A stretch of 64,000 bases of DNA from Tanytarsus gracilentus. Its lineage: Eukaryota; Arthropoda; Insecta; Diptera; Chironomidae. The stretch spans positions 3,534,001 through 3,598,000 of the forward strand of contig JAXRKN010000040.1 in NCBI GenBank assembly GCA_038502055.1, given 5' to 3'. Both the position numbers and the translations under genes were made by a program. Shown here in pieces: positions 37,252-48,999 of the stretch (positions are counted from its first letter, which is position 1; every line of letters begins with the position of its first letter). The notes beneath the pieces are model-generated. The model did not search any database. It was not told the DNA's origin and saw nothing but the letters and a program-made list of their open reading frames with translations.

Positions 37252-40230
37252 TAATGACACTCTCTCAATTTATTTTTCCACTTGAACTTTTTTCCTCTTC
37301 ACTGAAAATTTAATGCGATCATTTTCCTTCACTTCCGTCCTTTGTTCCCACTTCGCGTTGGTGTCGCTTTGAAGCAAAGTTTTAAATCATCTTTTCAATC
37401 GTATCGTTTTCGTTGATCCATACGCAGGAAATGGAAAATTGCTTCGCTGCTTTGACACTGAGAGTTCCTTTGAGTTGATGGAAAAAGTTTTGCAAACACA
37501 ATCATGAAAAAATCACACAAAGACTTTACAAGCAGCCAATCGCGCTTATGTTTTTTAACTTATGACACAAAAAATATCTTTGTATTTTTTTTCTTCACTT
37601 GCACACCAGTCCACGAATCACATATGATTGTTGGCTAACTTTTCAATATTGTTGCGTGTAATCGACCTGAAAATGGAAAATGAACTTGATGAGAAAAAGC
37701 TTTTAGAGATATCAAAAATCAAATAAAGAAAATTAGGAAAAAAAACAAGAAGACAAGAGCTTGCGTACATACAGCAATGTTCTCGTGTACCGTGATCAAT
37801 AAAAGCTCTTCTTGTCGGAAAATGCAGCAGCAAAAAAATTTTCACGTACGCATGCAGAAAAGGTCATGAAAACTTTTACTTACGATAAATTTGGAGCAAA
37901 TCTAACGAGATTAAAAGTGAATTTTGGTTTTCACATAAATTGAACAAAGAAATATCAGCACCTCAGTGTTATGAGCAGCAGCGATGCCGACAGTGCTGGT
38001 TCAACAATCTCCGAGCGACTGAAATTTTTCCTCTATACTCTCGACAAAAAGGAAAAAGCGCTCGGAGAAAATTTTCATTCTCATTTTCTCAGCATAAAAC
38101 ATAAAAATTCTCTCGGCTCTGCGCAGTACCTAACGCTTGTATCAGCTGATGAAAATCTTTTATTTTAAAGCACAACATTTCACATCGTAAATTTGTTAAA
38201 GTACAGCAGTGAAATCCATTCAGGTGAAAATTATTTATTCGCAAAAGAAAAAGAGAAAGAAGGAAATAATAAAAAGTATGTAAATGAGAAAAAATCCTCT
38301 TACATCTGCTGTGTTTCTGAGGAGGATTTTTTGCTTTAATGTTTTATTCAATGAGACTGCCGAAAATATAGAACACGGCACTTTATTTTCGTGTCATAAG
38401 GTAGCTTAAAAATAACTTTTCCAGTCTATCAAAAAAGTTTCTCTGCCATGGCGGAAGCACTTATGAATATTTTATTTCTTTAAAGGGTTTCCATATAAAA
38501 ATTTAATGACGCTTATATGAAGAGTCATGGAAATTTATATTTCATAGGCAATGCGATACTTTGAAGGTAAATTGAAATAAAAATCTCGTTATGTTGAGAA
38601 AAATCTTTGCAATATGCAATGGAGCATAATCATCGTCATAATAACATTGAAATCCTGGTTCAACAAAGATTTTCCCTCATTTCCTGTCATATCCGCAATA
38701 TACACTATAAAGCTTTGGGGCTTTTCTGCACATAAAAAATTCAATACCATAAAAAATGTTTCTTCGCATTTTCCAATCAACATTTAAAAAAATATTCATG
38801 AGGGCACACTTCATGAGCTTTGTACATCTGCGTTGAATTTAATTTATTGTGGGAAAATATGTGAGCTCCCTTAAAAAAGACATTTCGTGCCCTACATATA
38901 TGCAAGTAAACGATTCGATTGTTAAAACGTGATGAGAAATAGAAAAATTTCCTATTTTTTGCGATTGTTGCTTTCTTGTTCTTTCACCTTGCACTTAAGT
39001 TATTCATTGTTCGCCTTTTGTGCAATAAATTACAAAGAAGAACTCTCAGGAGTGATTTAAACTTTATCGGTAATATTAAGAACGAATAGACACCATGGAA
39101 TTGTGACCCACATTTTCATTTGGGTGATTTAATGGAATTTTTGGTCATTTTTGAGGTTTTCTGTGAATTTAAAAAAAAAATCTATTATCAAATTATTCTT
39201 AGCAAAAAAAGTGTTTAAAATAATTTTTTAGTCTTTTTTAAAACAGTTAAAATTTTTTTCAACTGATTTCTTCCAAGACACTTAAAAATTTAAAATATCA
39301 TAAAATCATATCATGACAATGATTGTACAATTTTTGTATTTTCATCATTATGGCCCTATAATTTATATCATGAACCAGCAATTTCTTGACATAAGTTTCG
39401 ACATGCTCCGAAATCAATGTCAAGATTTTAACCTTAAAGTTCATTAATAACCTCTTTTAAAGAGCTTTTCCTCTCCCTTGGATATCTTTGTTTAAAAATC
39501 ATAGCAAAGCTAATAAAATAAGACGTAGACGAAGCCTTTTTTAGAACGAGCTCAGAATGAATTTTTTTGAGTATAAATTAGCATATACGAGCACGTCTTA
39601 ATCTCTATCGATTTCCTCATGTGAAATTTAACATTTGAATCAGTCTTCAATTCCATTCTTCATTTCTCCCTTTTACACACTCATTCACAACAAACATATC
39701 TCGTTTTTTTCGGTGTCTATGTCTTCCAACCAAGCAAACATTAAAGATGAAATGGAGAAAAAAACTTGCATCATCAATCTTATCAACACAAGCAAGAAAG
39801 AGAATTTCTCGTTATTTTTGCAGACACTCTCATGAGGGTCATATCGGTTGAATATTCATATAGTGATATGATAAATGAGACAAAGTAATGTTCATCTTCG
39901 ATTATTATTATTATCAGCCCATTGCCGGAGAGCTTTTTGATCGCCATAAAAAAATCATTTAAGTCGATATGGAAATTTTATGGAAATCATACAAGTTTTC
40001 GTCAATGTCTGATTCGCATCAGATTAAGCATTTTAAGGCGGTCTGTGGATTCTTGAGCAAGTGATGTGTGGATTCTGCCCATGCCTTGTGTCTATCATGT
40101 ACAGCAGCGACGACAAAAAACTTGTCGGACGACCTTCACACGCACACAGTGACAGTAAAGAAATGACTCGTTTCACTTGTGAGACCCAAAAGCAAGATAT
40201 TTTGCATTTTTTCAGTCGTATTTAGTCGAG
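37252..40230. other. Upstream region of the PDZ gene and of the one-Ig paralogue
   Basis: About 3 kb without a supported gene. The 5' UTR and promoter of the minus-strand PDZ gene should lie in 37252-38000. A plus-strand 65-codon frame from ATG at 37971 (MSSSDADSAGSTISERLKFF) has protein-like composition at its start but no match. The rest is A/T-rich. Confidence 0.45.
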
Positions 40231-41217
40231 ATGATGTTACACACGTATTTTGTCTCTACCTTATTATTTTTTGTCACACTTGGTAAGCATTATTATCTCC
40301 TCGCGCGCGCTTCGCACATTCCATAACTCTCCTCACAGGAATGTGTTATTATGGATCGGAAACTAAATTTATGAGAATAATATTTTGCAGTATTGGGCGA
40401 GTCGAGGAATGTGAGCCTCGTTCAACCGTCTCCCGAATTCGTTGCAATTGAAGAGGGCAAAAATGTATCGATGATATGTAAGGCGATTAGCCCTATTACA
40501 TCATGTAGCTTCATTGTGCCAGGTGAATTAGACGAAATTAAATTAATTCCCAACGAGACGAGTAGCAATGACAATTATGAGTACTATGGAGATGGCTTGG
40601 ACATGGGCGAATGTGGCATAACGATAAAGTTTATTAGGAAGGAAAACAATGGAAAGGCTTCGTGTATTGTTGACTTGAACGAACACTTGTCGCGCGTCGG
40701 GGCTGATATTCAAATAACGATAACAAAGGAGCTTCCCATAGGTAAATGATTATATTGTGTGTGTGTGTGTATATGCATGCAATGCAAACATTATCACATA
40801 ATACCCATTTAACGATTGGATATTTTGCTTCTATTTTTAGACAACAAATCTCGAACAATTTTGGGAATTATCATATTCTCGGTGCTGACTGTTCTCTTCA
40901 ATATGGTGCTTCTCTGCTGCTACATTCGAGGACAAAAGAGTGCACGCAAAACTAAGAGAGCCATTGATGAAAGCCACACAAATCCTGCCGCAACGACAAT
41001 GACTGCATCCGAAGAACAATTGCATACGGAACAGCCTTCAGCTCCCGAAAGTAACAACAATAGTGTTAAGATTGAAATAGAAAAACAAACATTACCCCCA
41101 GTACCAGAGGACGCACCTATGAAGGCTACTGCGGAAGAGATGAAGATGGAGGAAAAAATGGAAGATTCTTCTGTGGCAGTGCCAATGGAAGAAAAAGAAT
41201 CAGTAGAGAATAAGTAA
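40231..41217 (+). CDS. Fasciclin-3-like single-Ig transmembrane protein (paralogue)
   Basis: Exons 40231..40282, 40391..40741, 40841..41217; phases agree, 259 residues. Signal peptide MMLHTYFVSTLLFFVTL in exon 1. One Ig domain matches domain 1 of the neighbouring fasciclin-3-like protein: VSMICKAISPITSCSF, YYGDGLDMGECGITI and NGKASCIV mirror its YYGRGLNHGECGVTI. A short linker leads to a transmembrane helix (ILGIIIFSVLTVLFNMVLLC) and a tail of about 95 residues rich in Glu, Lys and Met, with no strong tyrosine motif. It is probably a truncated duplicate that keeps only the first Ig domain. Same orientation as the three-Ig gene, separated by the first exon and promoter of the minus-strand PDZ gene. 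Confidence 0.75.
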
Positions 41218-44200
41218 AGGAAAAGCTTTAAATTTATTTCAAGGTGTGGAAATTTTAAGGTGCTTTATGAGATTTTAGTGAACGATGTTTCAAATTTCCA
41301 AGTGCGTTTGTTTAAATTTTAAAAATTTACACGTTAAATTTGTAAATTAGTGCATGTTGAAAAAATTATTTAAATTTTTAATTTCTCGAAGTTTTCACAC
41401 CTTAAAAACTTATGAGTTCAAATGGAAAATATTTTTATAACATTCACAATTTTTTATATATTTCATAAATATTTTATGTACCCCAAAAAAATGCAATAAA
41501 AAGGCCATAGAATAATTATTATTAAAGTTACACAAAAATAAATGTGAGAGAGTGTCGCAAAAACAATTTATTTTCATTGTCAGCTATGTCACATCGTCAC
41601 AAAAAATTGTGTGTTCGTTTGTTTGATGTGTCAAACTCTCGCACACCGAATACAACCTCACATCTCATTATCATCATCATCACATCAACCACCAACCAAT
41701 GCGAATTCGAGCAAGTTATTAATTAATCGAGTTTTCATTATTAATTACATTTCTCGGTCTTCAATTCTTTATGATTGCTTTCATGCTGATATCGCACTCT
41801 ATTGTCTTATTACATCTCTCTTTCATCCCTACAGGAAATATTAGATGCTTAAAGTACTTTCATTTAACACTAATAGAAATTGGGGTTGAAAATGAGGGAG
41901 CATGTGAGAGATAAATGAATTTGTCAATTACGATGTGTCAACTGTGCCATCGAGGGACGGAGCATAGTTGGTTTTTATTTATCCTCAATTCACAATTTTG
42001 AGGTCAACTTCCTCTCTTCTGACCTAAATTTTTCCCTTTATTGAACTTTTCTCATTTTGCCTTCTTGTTTTTGTGTCCATTGTTGCCGGGAGGCAAAAGT
42101 TTATGCTAAAAAGATTTGGCAACTCACAAAAAAGTCTAGGAAACTAAAGTTTGATGTTTGAAGACTCCTTAAGCGATATGGTTGGGAAAGTAAACATTTT
42201 ATGTACTTTCATCTCTTTTCATCCTGTTTTTAAAATTTTCGGCTTAGGTATGGGAGAAAATTTTAAAAGAGTTTTACTAACGAATATGATATTTCCGTAA
42301 GATATTAAGATTTTTGATCGAGTTTACATCCCTAGAAAAAATGGAAAGGACGTTATGATGATAAAATGCGGGTTTGCTTTGAATCTTATGCACCCCTTTC
42401 ACACAATACATAATATCATCATACTTTAATTAAAAAACGTTCAAATTTTGCACACAGCAATTATTTTAACATCAGCGCTGTTCACATCTCATACAGCATT
42501 CACGTCGAATGCACTATTAATTAAGCCATATTTTATGCATCGCACACATTTTCACAAATCCCTAGCAGAAAATATGCAGACGTGCTAAAAATAGGATTCG
42601 ACAAAAAAAAGTCGCGTTTTTTCATAACTTTTTTATGTATACGACAGAACAAATTTTTATGCGCTCGCATCACTTGAGACAACTCGTTGTGATGAAATAA
42701 AAGGAATCAAGAGGTTTTTCATCGTCGAGAGATATTTCAAAAACAGAAAAAAAAGAAAAACTCTTGAAAAGTTTAAACTTTTGTCGCTCAAAGAAGCCTA
42801 GGATGATGTTGAAGTGAAGTTAAAAATGAAAAAGTTCAACAACCGAGCAATATTGAGCACGCCAAGCTATTTAAGCACCTTCGACGTTTCGATAAATTTA
42901 ATTTCACGGATTTATTGAAATAGAAAGGGAGCAGCAGCAAGTTTACACGTGACACGATTGAAACGAATCGGCATCGAGACTTTCAGTAATTTTTTGGTTG
43001 TAAAAATGGCAATAACTCACGACATACCTCCGTTTACTTTATTTAGGGAAACTCTACAGACTTTGTTATCGTGTCTAAAACAAATTTATCATCCACAAAA
43101 ACTTCCTTCCTTCCCTCACCCAAATAAATTTATTAAATGATAAAATTTTTGCGTATTTTCAATTTAATTCACATCTTATACTTCTCGATGCTCTTGCAAG
43201 CGTCTCTTTGATATTTTTTTTAACAATAATCAAACGATAAATTTATTTACTCAACTGGTTTTTACGTGTTTTTTTCCTCTCAATTTCTTTCTGTTTTACC
43301 TCACACGTTTTAATTTTTTTTTTATATAATCCGGTAAATACTAAACGATGACGATGAAATGAGAGACAAAATGAGTGATAAAACAGAAAAAAAAAGTGAA
43401 AAAATAATTTATTTTAATAATCATGGGAATTTCAGCGCTATTTTTACCGACTTTAATTGAGCTCTCAACGATTTTAGTTTTGTAAAAAATGATTAAACTG
43501 TGATTATTGTAAATTATTTTTAAATTTTCTTTATCACAACGACACGCTATCAAAATATAAAGCCATTGCTTTTAAGCGAAAGTTTTTGATTTTTAAGGAA
43601 GCGACAAAGTATTAAAATTGGCAAAAGAAAGCTCTGATACGAGTTCGATCGCAATAGCAAGTGTTTAAAATGGAAAAACATAATCACATGCTGAGAATAA
43701 ATATATTTAAATGGACAAGGTAGACAGCCGACAGTTTGTTTGTTTTAAATATTGTAAAGTACATACATGTATAAAAGAGACGATAGAGACCAATTCATCG
43801 GTTCGGTTAGCGGAAACAGGAAGTGAAATTGCATATCGAAATCAATAAATTTTTACTGCAACGGAATTTCGTGTAATGCGATCGAGATTGTTGAAAAGAG
43901 CGTTCTCATGTGCATGTGATGCATCTCTAATTTCATGCAAATGGTCATTTTCACATAATGATACGTGGGAAAAGTTGGTTCAAAATTAAATTCCCGTGAT
44001 TGATTAAATGAAAATTACTCTAATGCGAAAATAAAAAAAATCTTTTTTTTGCTCTGACTAAAATTGTACTGCTCATGTCTGTCCGAATAAAAACAGCACA
44101 CATTCCTACGGAAATGTTTGTACATTCGCAGTGGAAATTGAGACGGGAAGAGTTGACATGATAATTGGTATAGAGGTGAATGTTGAAAGGAAGAAGAAGT

Positions 44201-45487
44201 ATCATATTGCATTAGCATTTACGTAATAAGCTGCAAGTTATTTTTAGCTCACCTTGTAGCTGATAAAAAGGAAAGAAGGCAAACACACATCTCACAATAT
44301 TGGCGAAACATTAATGTCACCTCGTTTTAATATTTCTCTAGAAATGCATGTGACCGTCATCTATAAATTTCTTTCATCGATTTTCTCGTGTCCACCTTCA
44401 TTGCTTTCTTGCACGCTTTCTTTAATAACTACAAACACAGCAAAGGTGCCATAAAAACATATTTAAAAGCCACCACACACACTACCGTTTGAGGTGATAA
44501 TTATGACTTCTGGTCGGTAGCAAAAAAGAATACGCAAAACAAATTAAGCTTAAGTAATTCAACAGATTATTGACATGAACCGGTGAATTTATGGAAAAGA
44601 TTAATTATTTTTCCAATTTTGTAACACTTTAAAACAATTTTATTTATTGCTAGAAAAATGATTTCTCTCGGGTATTTTTTAAAACTAGACATTAAATTTC
44701 AATTTTTTGCGCTAATGATTCACATACATCGACATTGAATTTTAAAATTTGCAAGTTACTTCTTCTTCTTTTCTTACAAGGCAGACCAATTGTTAAGTGT
44801 AATTGAGGAATTGGTAATTTTTTTATTGCTGCAATTTTCGAATGCTCAGTCGAACAGGTGGTGAATCACAATTCACGGTACTTTTTTATTAAATTATATT
44901 CGCTTTAACCGATTGAATATTTTACGCTGATTTTGAATTATTAGAGTCTCATTGAGCTTTCATTGTTTAAGTGATTTTCGTGAAAATCAAATTTATGCCA
45001 TGAGAATTTTTTTTGTACAGAGACTTGCGTGAAAAAAGTACTCGGAATAATCAATAGGAGATTGTCCAAGGTCCTTATCGTAATATTAATTTTAGTATAC
45101 TTGAGCCTTACCTTCAATTCAATCGAAAGTCAATGTATGCGTAACATGTCAATCTATCCTTTTCTTCCCTATATATTCAAAAACTTTTTCTCCTCATATT
45201 ATAATTTTCCACCCGAGCACTGAGAATTGCAAGAAAAACAACCACACGTCACGCGAAACTCTTCTAGACTGAATTTTCATTCAATCACATGCTGCCGTGC
45301 TCTCTCAATATTTTTTTTCGCTTGCCTTTTTCTCTTATTCTTTCCTTTCTCTCTCGAGACATGCGCCGCACTTGCAAAAAAATACCTGTGTGAAAATTAT
45401 AAAATTGTTCGATATTTGAAAAAAAAACGTTAAATTTTATTGGATGTATTTTTTAAATTCAAAATCACCTAAATAAATTTAAAACCT
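41218..45487. other. 4.3-kb A+T-rich intergenic stretch
   Basis: I see no supported gene, tRNA-like box or organised repeat. Reading frames up to 77 codons are scattered, low-complexity and without splice or family support. It may hold regulatory DNA for the flanking Ig gene. Confidence 0.5.
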
Positions 45488-45907
45488 TTAATCTTCGTTG
45501 GAATTTTCGGCTTGCAGAAGTGTCTGCTTAATTTTAAGGATCATTTCTTGTTTAATTTCGTCAGGGATATTTTGTCTTGCCTTGCCTGTTACTTTTTCAA
45601 CGAGATTGTCTACTGTGATTTGACCATTTTTTTGAATTTCATCGCGACAAATTAAACGAACGTTGTCTGTCCATCCTAATTAATTAATTAAATAATTGAT
45701 AGAAATTCTTTATGCATTAATCTTTTTCTATTATACCTGATTCATTGAGCGCTTGAATTAAATAGTCCTTCAAGATTAATCGTTGTCCTTTTAAAATCGT
45801 CATTTGATCAACTACGCGCTTAGTATCTGATGTATTTCGAGGGAGCCTGCATTAGTAATTAAGTTTTTAGCTGTTTTAGTTTTAAATCACCTCAATTAGA
45901 CTTACAT
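45488..45907 (-). CDS. e(y)2: e(y)2/ENY2, SAGA and TREX-2 subunit, split start codon
   Basis: Minus-strand exons 45906..45907, 45737..45846, 45488..45675 sum to 300 nt, 99 residues, against about 100 in the family. The protein begins MLPRNTSDTKRVVDQM and contains LKDYLIQALNESGWTDNVRL, GQITVDNLVEKVTGKAR and IPDEIKQEMILKIKQTLL, the helices that wrap Sgf11/Sgf73 in the SAGA deubiquitinase module and Xmas-2 in TREX-2. It acts in the nucleus in transcription and mRNA export. The initiator codon is formed by splicing: AT ends exon 1 (donor GTAAGT) and G opens exon 2 (acceptor TGCAG). An internal in-frame Met (residue 16) could start a shorter product. It is divergent from LSM5, about 200 bp away. 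Confidence 0.92.
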
Positions 45908-46104
45908 TTTTTGTTTTAATTTATGATTTTACTTTTAATGAAACTTTTTGTTTACTAAAAGAGCGCCACCAACGTGCAATATGAGAACTTTTTAAAGAAA
46001 ACCCCCTCGACGTCGTACAAGCACCCGGCAAAAAAGAGAAGAAAAAGAAAACAATCAAAACAAATTTTAAAGAAATTTGAGAAATTTAAATTTAATCAAC
46101 AATA
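45908..46104. promoter_or_regulatory. Bidirectional promoter region, e(y)2 and LSM5
   Basis: Only 197 bp separate the start codons of these divergent genes. This includes both 5' UTRs, so one shared promoter is likely. No specific motif is claimed. Confidence 0.5.
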
Positions 46105-46442
46105 ATGGCACAAGGAACAGCGCCTACAAATCAATCAACACTATTGCCATTGGGTGAGTTAAATAATGTTTGAAAAAAAAATGTGAAAACGTTTAAAATC
46201 GATATTTTTTAGAGCTTGTCGATAAGTGCATCGGTTCACGAATTCATATTCTAATGAAGAATGATAAAGAGATGACGGGAACTTTGTTGGGCTTCGATGA
46301 CTTTGTGAACATGCTGCTGGAAGATGTTACCGAAATTGAAAATACACCCGAAGGCAAGCGAATCACAAAATTGGATCAGATTCTATTGAACGGAAACAAC
46401 ATTACCATGCTGGTGCCAGGAGGCGATCCATTTCAACAATAA
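46105..46442 (+). CDS. LSm5: U6 snRNA-associated Sm-like protein LSM5
   Basis: Exons 46105..46153 and 46213..46442, 92 residues. The Sm fold is almost identical to the human protein: LELVDKCIGSRIHILMK, GTLLGFDDFVNMLLEDVTE and ITKLDQILLNGNNITMLVPG, the last being the Sm2 motif. LSM5 is part of the LSm1-7 ring (cytoplasmic mRNA decapping) and LSm2-8 ring (U6 snRNA in splicing). AATAAA lies near 46490, next to the end of the convergent PIMT gene. Confidence 0.96.
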
Positions 46443-46513
46443 AAATCGTGTGAATATTCATTAAAATTACAAAAAGAAACAAGTTTTTAATAAATAAATT
46501 TGAATTTTATTCA

Positions 46514-46609
46514 TCACTGTGATTTAAAAAATCTTTCAATGCGCCATACGATGATCGCGACTAGAGCCACAATCAAGAGAACTTTTAGTACGGATTTAAA
46601 TCGAGTTAG
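46514..46609 (-). other. In-frame membrane-anchor extension after the PIMT stop codon
   Basis: Directly after the PIMT TGA (46610-46612) the same frame stays open for 31 codons and then meets two tandem TGA codons. The stop context is TGA CTA, the best-known strong readthrough context in animals. The extension reads LTRFKSVLKVLL then IVALVAIIVW, followed by the basic RIERFFKSQ, a typical tail anchor: basic, about 15 hydrophobic residues, basic. A polyadenylation signal (AATAAA) follows within a few bases, so this is surely in the mRNA. Readthrough itself is inferred. Confidence 0.6.
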
Positions 46610-47501
46610 TCACTTGTAAGCGTCAAGATCGGTCAATGGTACGTATACGACAGCCATAAGTGTTTTCTTTGTAATTTCGCCATTTGAATTTTTGTCGTAC
46701 TGGACCAGTTGTTGCGTGTCTCCCGCCGGTCCCACAGGACAAATCATTCTTCCTCCATTCTTTAATTGTTCCAATAACTTTTCAAGAATTTCACCACCGG
46801 CAGCGGCAGCTCCAACGTGAATTGCGTCGTAGGGAGCATATTCGGGACATCCTAATCGACCATCACCCTGAATTATTTTAAGCTTTCCACTTTTAATCAT
46901 TTGCGCATCGTCCGCATTGAGATTTTCTATGGAGAAATCTACCAGCTTTGGATGATGTTCGATTCCAACAACAAGTCCATTACTGTCGGATGATTTCAAG
47001 TTCATTAATCGGTAGAAGCAAGCAGTGAGAAAACCAGATCCGGAACCAACTGAAAAAGTAAATTAATCTTTGTAGGTTTTACGGCATCAAGAGATAGAAT
47101 TGCTCACCATCTAAAACCCTCGCATTAGGACCTAAATTATTGGAAACAAGCTCTAATGCATGAACATGCATGTGCGGCGCAGAAATTGTTGCGCCATATC
47201 CAATCGAATAGGGCCTATCGACATACGGATTTGGAACTCGACAATAGAGCTTCCTATCAGTTGCTTTCATTACCTCAAAAATCTGATCTGTTTTGATGAT
47301 TCCATACTCTGAAAAAAATAATTTAAAAGAATAAGAAGAGTTTAACTTTACAATGTTACCTCTTATTTCGTTTATGAATTGCTCGTTATTAGCACCAGTC
47401 GCTCGCCACGCCATAGATCTCTGATTATTGACTCCCCTCTGCTCTAACACTTTACGAATAACACTCAATTTTAATAAAAGATTTCTTTTGTTATTGTTCA
47501 T
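46610..47501 (-). CDS. Pcmt: Protein-L-isoaspartate O-methyltransferase
   Basis: Minus-strand exons 47360..47501, 47108..47308, 46610..47049 give 260 residues. The enzyme uses S-adenosylmethionine to repair isoaspartyl residues in ageing proteins. Family blocks: MAWRATGANNEQFI, EYGIIKTDQIFEVM, YGATISAPHMHVHALEL, the SAM-binding VLDVGSGSGFLTAC formed across the exon 2-3 junction, IIQGDGRLG and PYDAIHVGAAA. About 29 residues (MNNNKRNLLLKLSVIRKVLE and on) precede the usual MAW start; the basic character could be a targeting leader, or translation may begin at MAW. The stop lies in TGA CTA, and the frame continues in a membrane-anchor-like peptide (listed separately). It is divergent from ABHD17, 175 bp away, and convergent with LSM5. 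Confidence 0.94.
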
Positions 47502-47676
47502 GAAAATAAATTCAGGGTTCGATTTTGACGGTTTTTGACGCCTAGCGGAGGCAGGGGGATTGCAACTCTCGTCATCTTCTCTTTTTATAAAATTTCATTG
47601 CGAAAATTTTTTTATTGTAATTTAGATTTAGTGTGAATCTTTTAGATTTATGACAAAAGATAAGAGTAAAAGTAAC
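47502..47676. promoter_or_regulatory. Bidirectional promoter region, Pcmt and ABHD17
   Basis: A 175-bp gap between divergent start codons must hold both 5' UTRs and transcription starts. No motif is claimed. Confidence 0.45.
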
Positions 47677-48724
47677 ATGGAAGAGTTAAGCTTTTCGCAA
47701 TTGTTTTCAATCTTCTGTCCACCATGTTGGTATCGTTTCTAACGCAAATTTAATACCTTTGTTTATTTTTTTTATAATTGAAAACTTTTTTCATTATAGG
47801 TCCCTCAAGAATTACGCAGAAAATGGCATTCTTACCGCCCAAAATCACATATGAATTGATCGAGATTAAGGATGAAAGTGAAGAGGGTGAATCCAGTAAG
47901 AAAAAAAATGAACTGGATAAAAAATTTGAATTTAAGTTCCTTCCGGAGTTTCAAGAAAGTGCAATAGGAATGGACGATAAGTTTATAAAAGAGTATTTCG
48001 ATGCATTCTACACAAAGACTAAGCGTGGCAACAGAATTGCTTGTCTCCACATCAAGAGTCGAAAGAAAAATCCAAAATATACGCTTCTTTTTTCTCACGG
48101 AAATGCTGCGGATCTCGGCATGCTAACGGGCTTCTACTGTCGACTCGTTCAGCATCTCAACGTGAATCTTTTCAGTTACGACTATTCGGGTTATGGAAGG
48201 TCAACGGGAAAAGCAACTGAGAAAAATATCTATTCAGACATTGAGGCAGCGTGGCATGCACTGTTGAAGAGATATGACTTAAAAGCTGAAAATGTGATTC
48301 TTTATGGACAAAGTATTGGTACGGCATGTGCCGTTGATTTAGCAACTAAGTTTGAGAGTGCAGGAATTATTCTTCATTCTCCTCTAATGAGTGGAATTCG
48401 ACTTCTTTTTCCCGTGAAGCGAACGTGGATATGCGATGCATTTCCAATAATTGATAAGGTGGCAAAAATCAAAAATCCTACATTAGTCATTCACGGCACA
48501 CACGATGAGATCATCAACTTTTCTCATGGAATGGCGATTTATGATCAACTGCAAAATCCCGTTGAGCCTCTTTGGATCAAAGGCGTAAGTTGAGATTAAT
48601 AATTTATTCATTCTAACGCGTAAGTGCTCTCTTTTTCTCTCTTCAGGCTCATCACAATGATATCGAGCAATATAAATCATACTTTGAGCGTCTCCATAAT
48701 TTCTTCTCCCATGACCTGCAATGA
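47677..48724 (+). CDS. ABHD17-family depalmitoylating serine hydrolase
   Basis: Exons 47677..47725, 47800..48584, 48647..48724 give 303 residues. ABHD17 enzymes remove palmitate from membrane proteins such as Ras and postsynaptic scaffolds; they sit on membranes through palmitoylated N-terminal cysteines, seen here in FSIFCPPCPSR. The alpha/beta hydrolase core shows LLFSHGNAADLG, YDYSGYGRSTG, the nucleophile in ILYGQSIGTA, the acid in IHGTHDEII and the catalytic His in AHHNDIEQY. Exon 1 has to end at CCACCAT, using a weak GTTGGT donor, because only this keeps the frame and rebuilds the conserved CPPCP-RI block. The stop TGA is followed by C, and the frame continues for 71 codons over a spliced intron; see the next entry. 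Confidence 0.92.
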
Positions 48725-48999
48725 CATGAGGAGATTGTGGGCGAAAAGAAAAAGCTCCGTACGAAAGATCTTCAGGAGGAGTTTGAAGAGATTAAGTCAA
48801 GTGATGAGCTTGATATTTCGCTTACAATCAGTAAATCATCTTCGTCGGCAGGTAATATATACATTTCAACATTATTTAACATTATTGTTAACTCACTAAC
48901 CAAATTTTAGCATCACAAGTGATGGAAATTGTTAAGCCGCTAGAAGAGATAGCAATAGCCGATGAGAAGAAAGAGATCATCAAAGATGAAAGCACCTAG
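48725..48999 (+). other. In-frame coding-like extension after the ABHD17 stop codon
   Basis: After TGA (48722-48724) the same frame runs through 48725..48851, a 59-bp intron with AG|GTAATA donor and TTTTAG acceptor (48852..48910), and 48911..48996 up to TAG (48997-48999): 71 codons. Composition is protein-like and charged (EEIVGEKKKLRTKDLQEEFE, then KSSDELDISLTISKSSSS, then VMEIVKPLEEIAIADEKKE). No in-frame Met exists before the intron, so this cannot be the start of an independent gene. It is either a readthrough extension of ABHD17 or an alternatively spliced C-terminus. Confidence 0.6.

Noticed and set aside
37971..38168. 65-codon frame from ATG at 37971 as a gene
   Set aside because: No family match, no splice support, and it lies in the likely promoter side of the PDZ gene.
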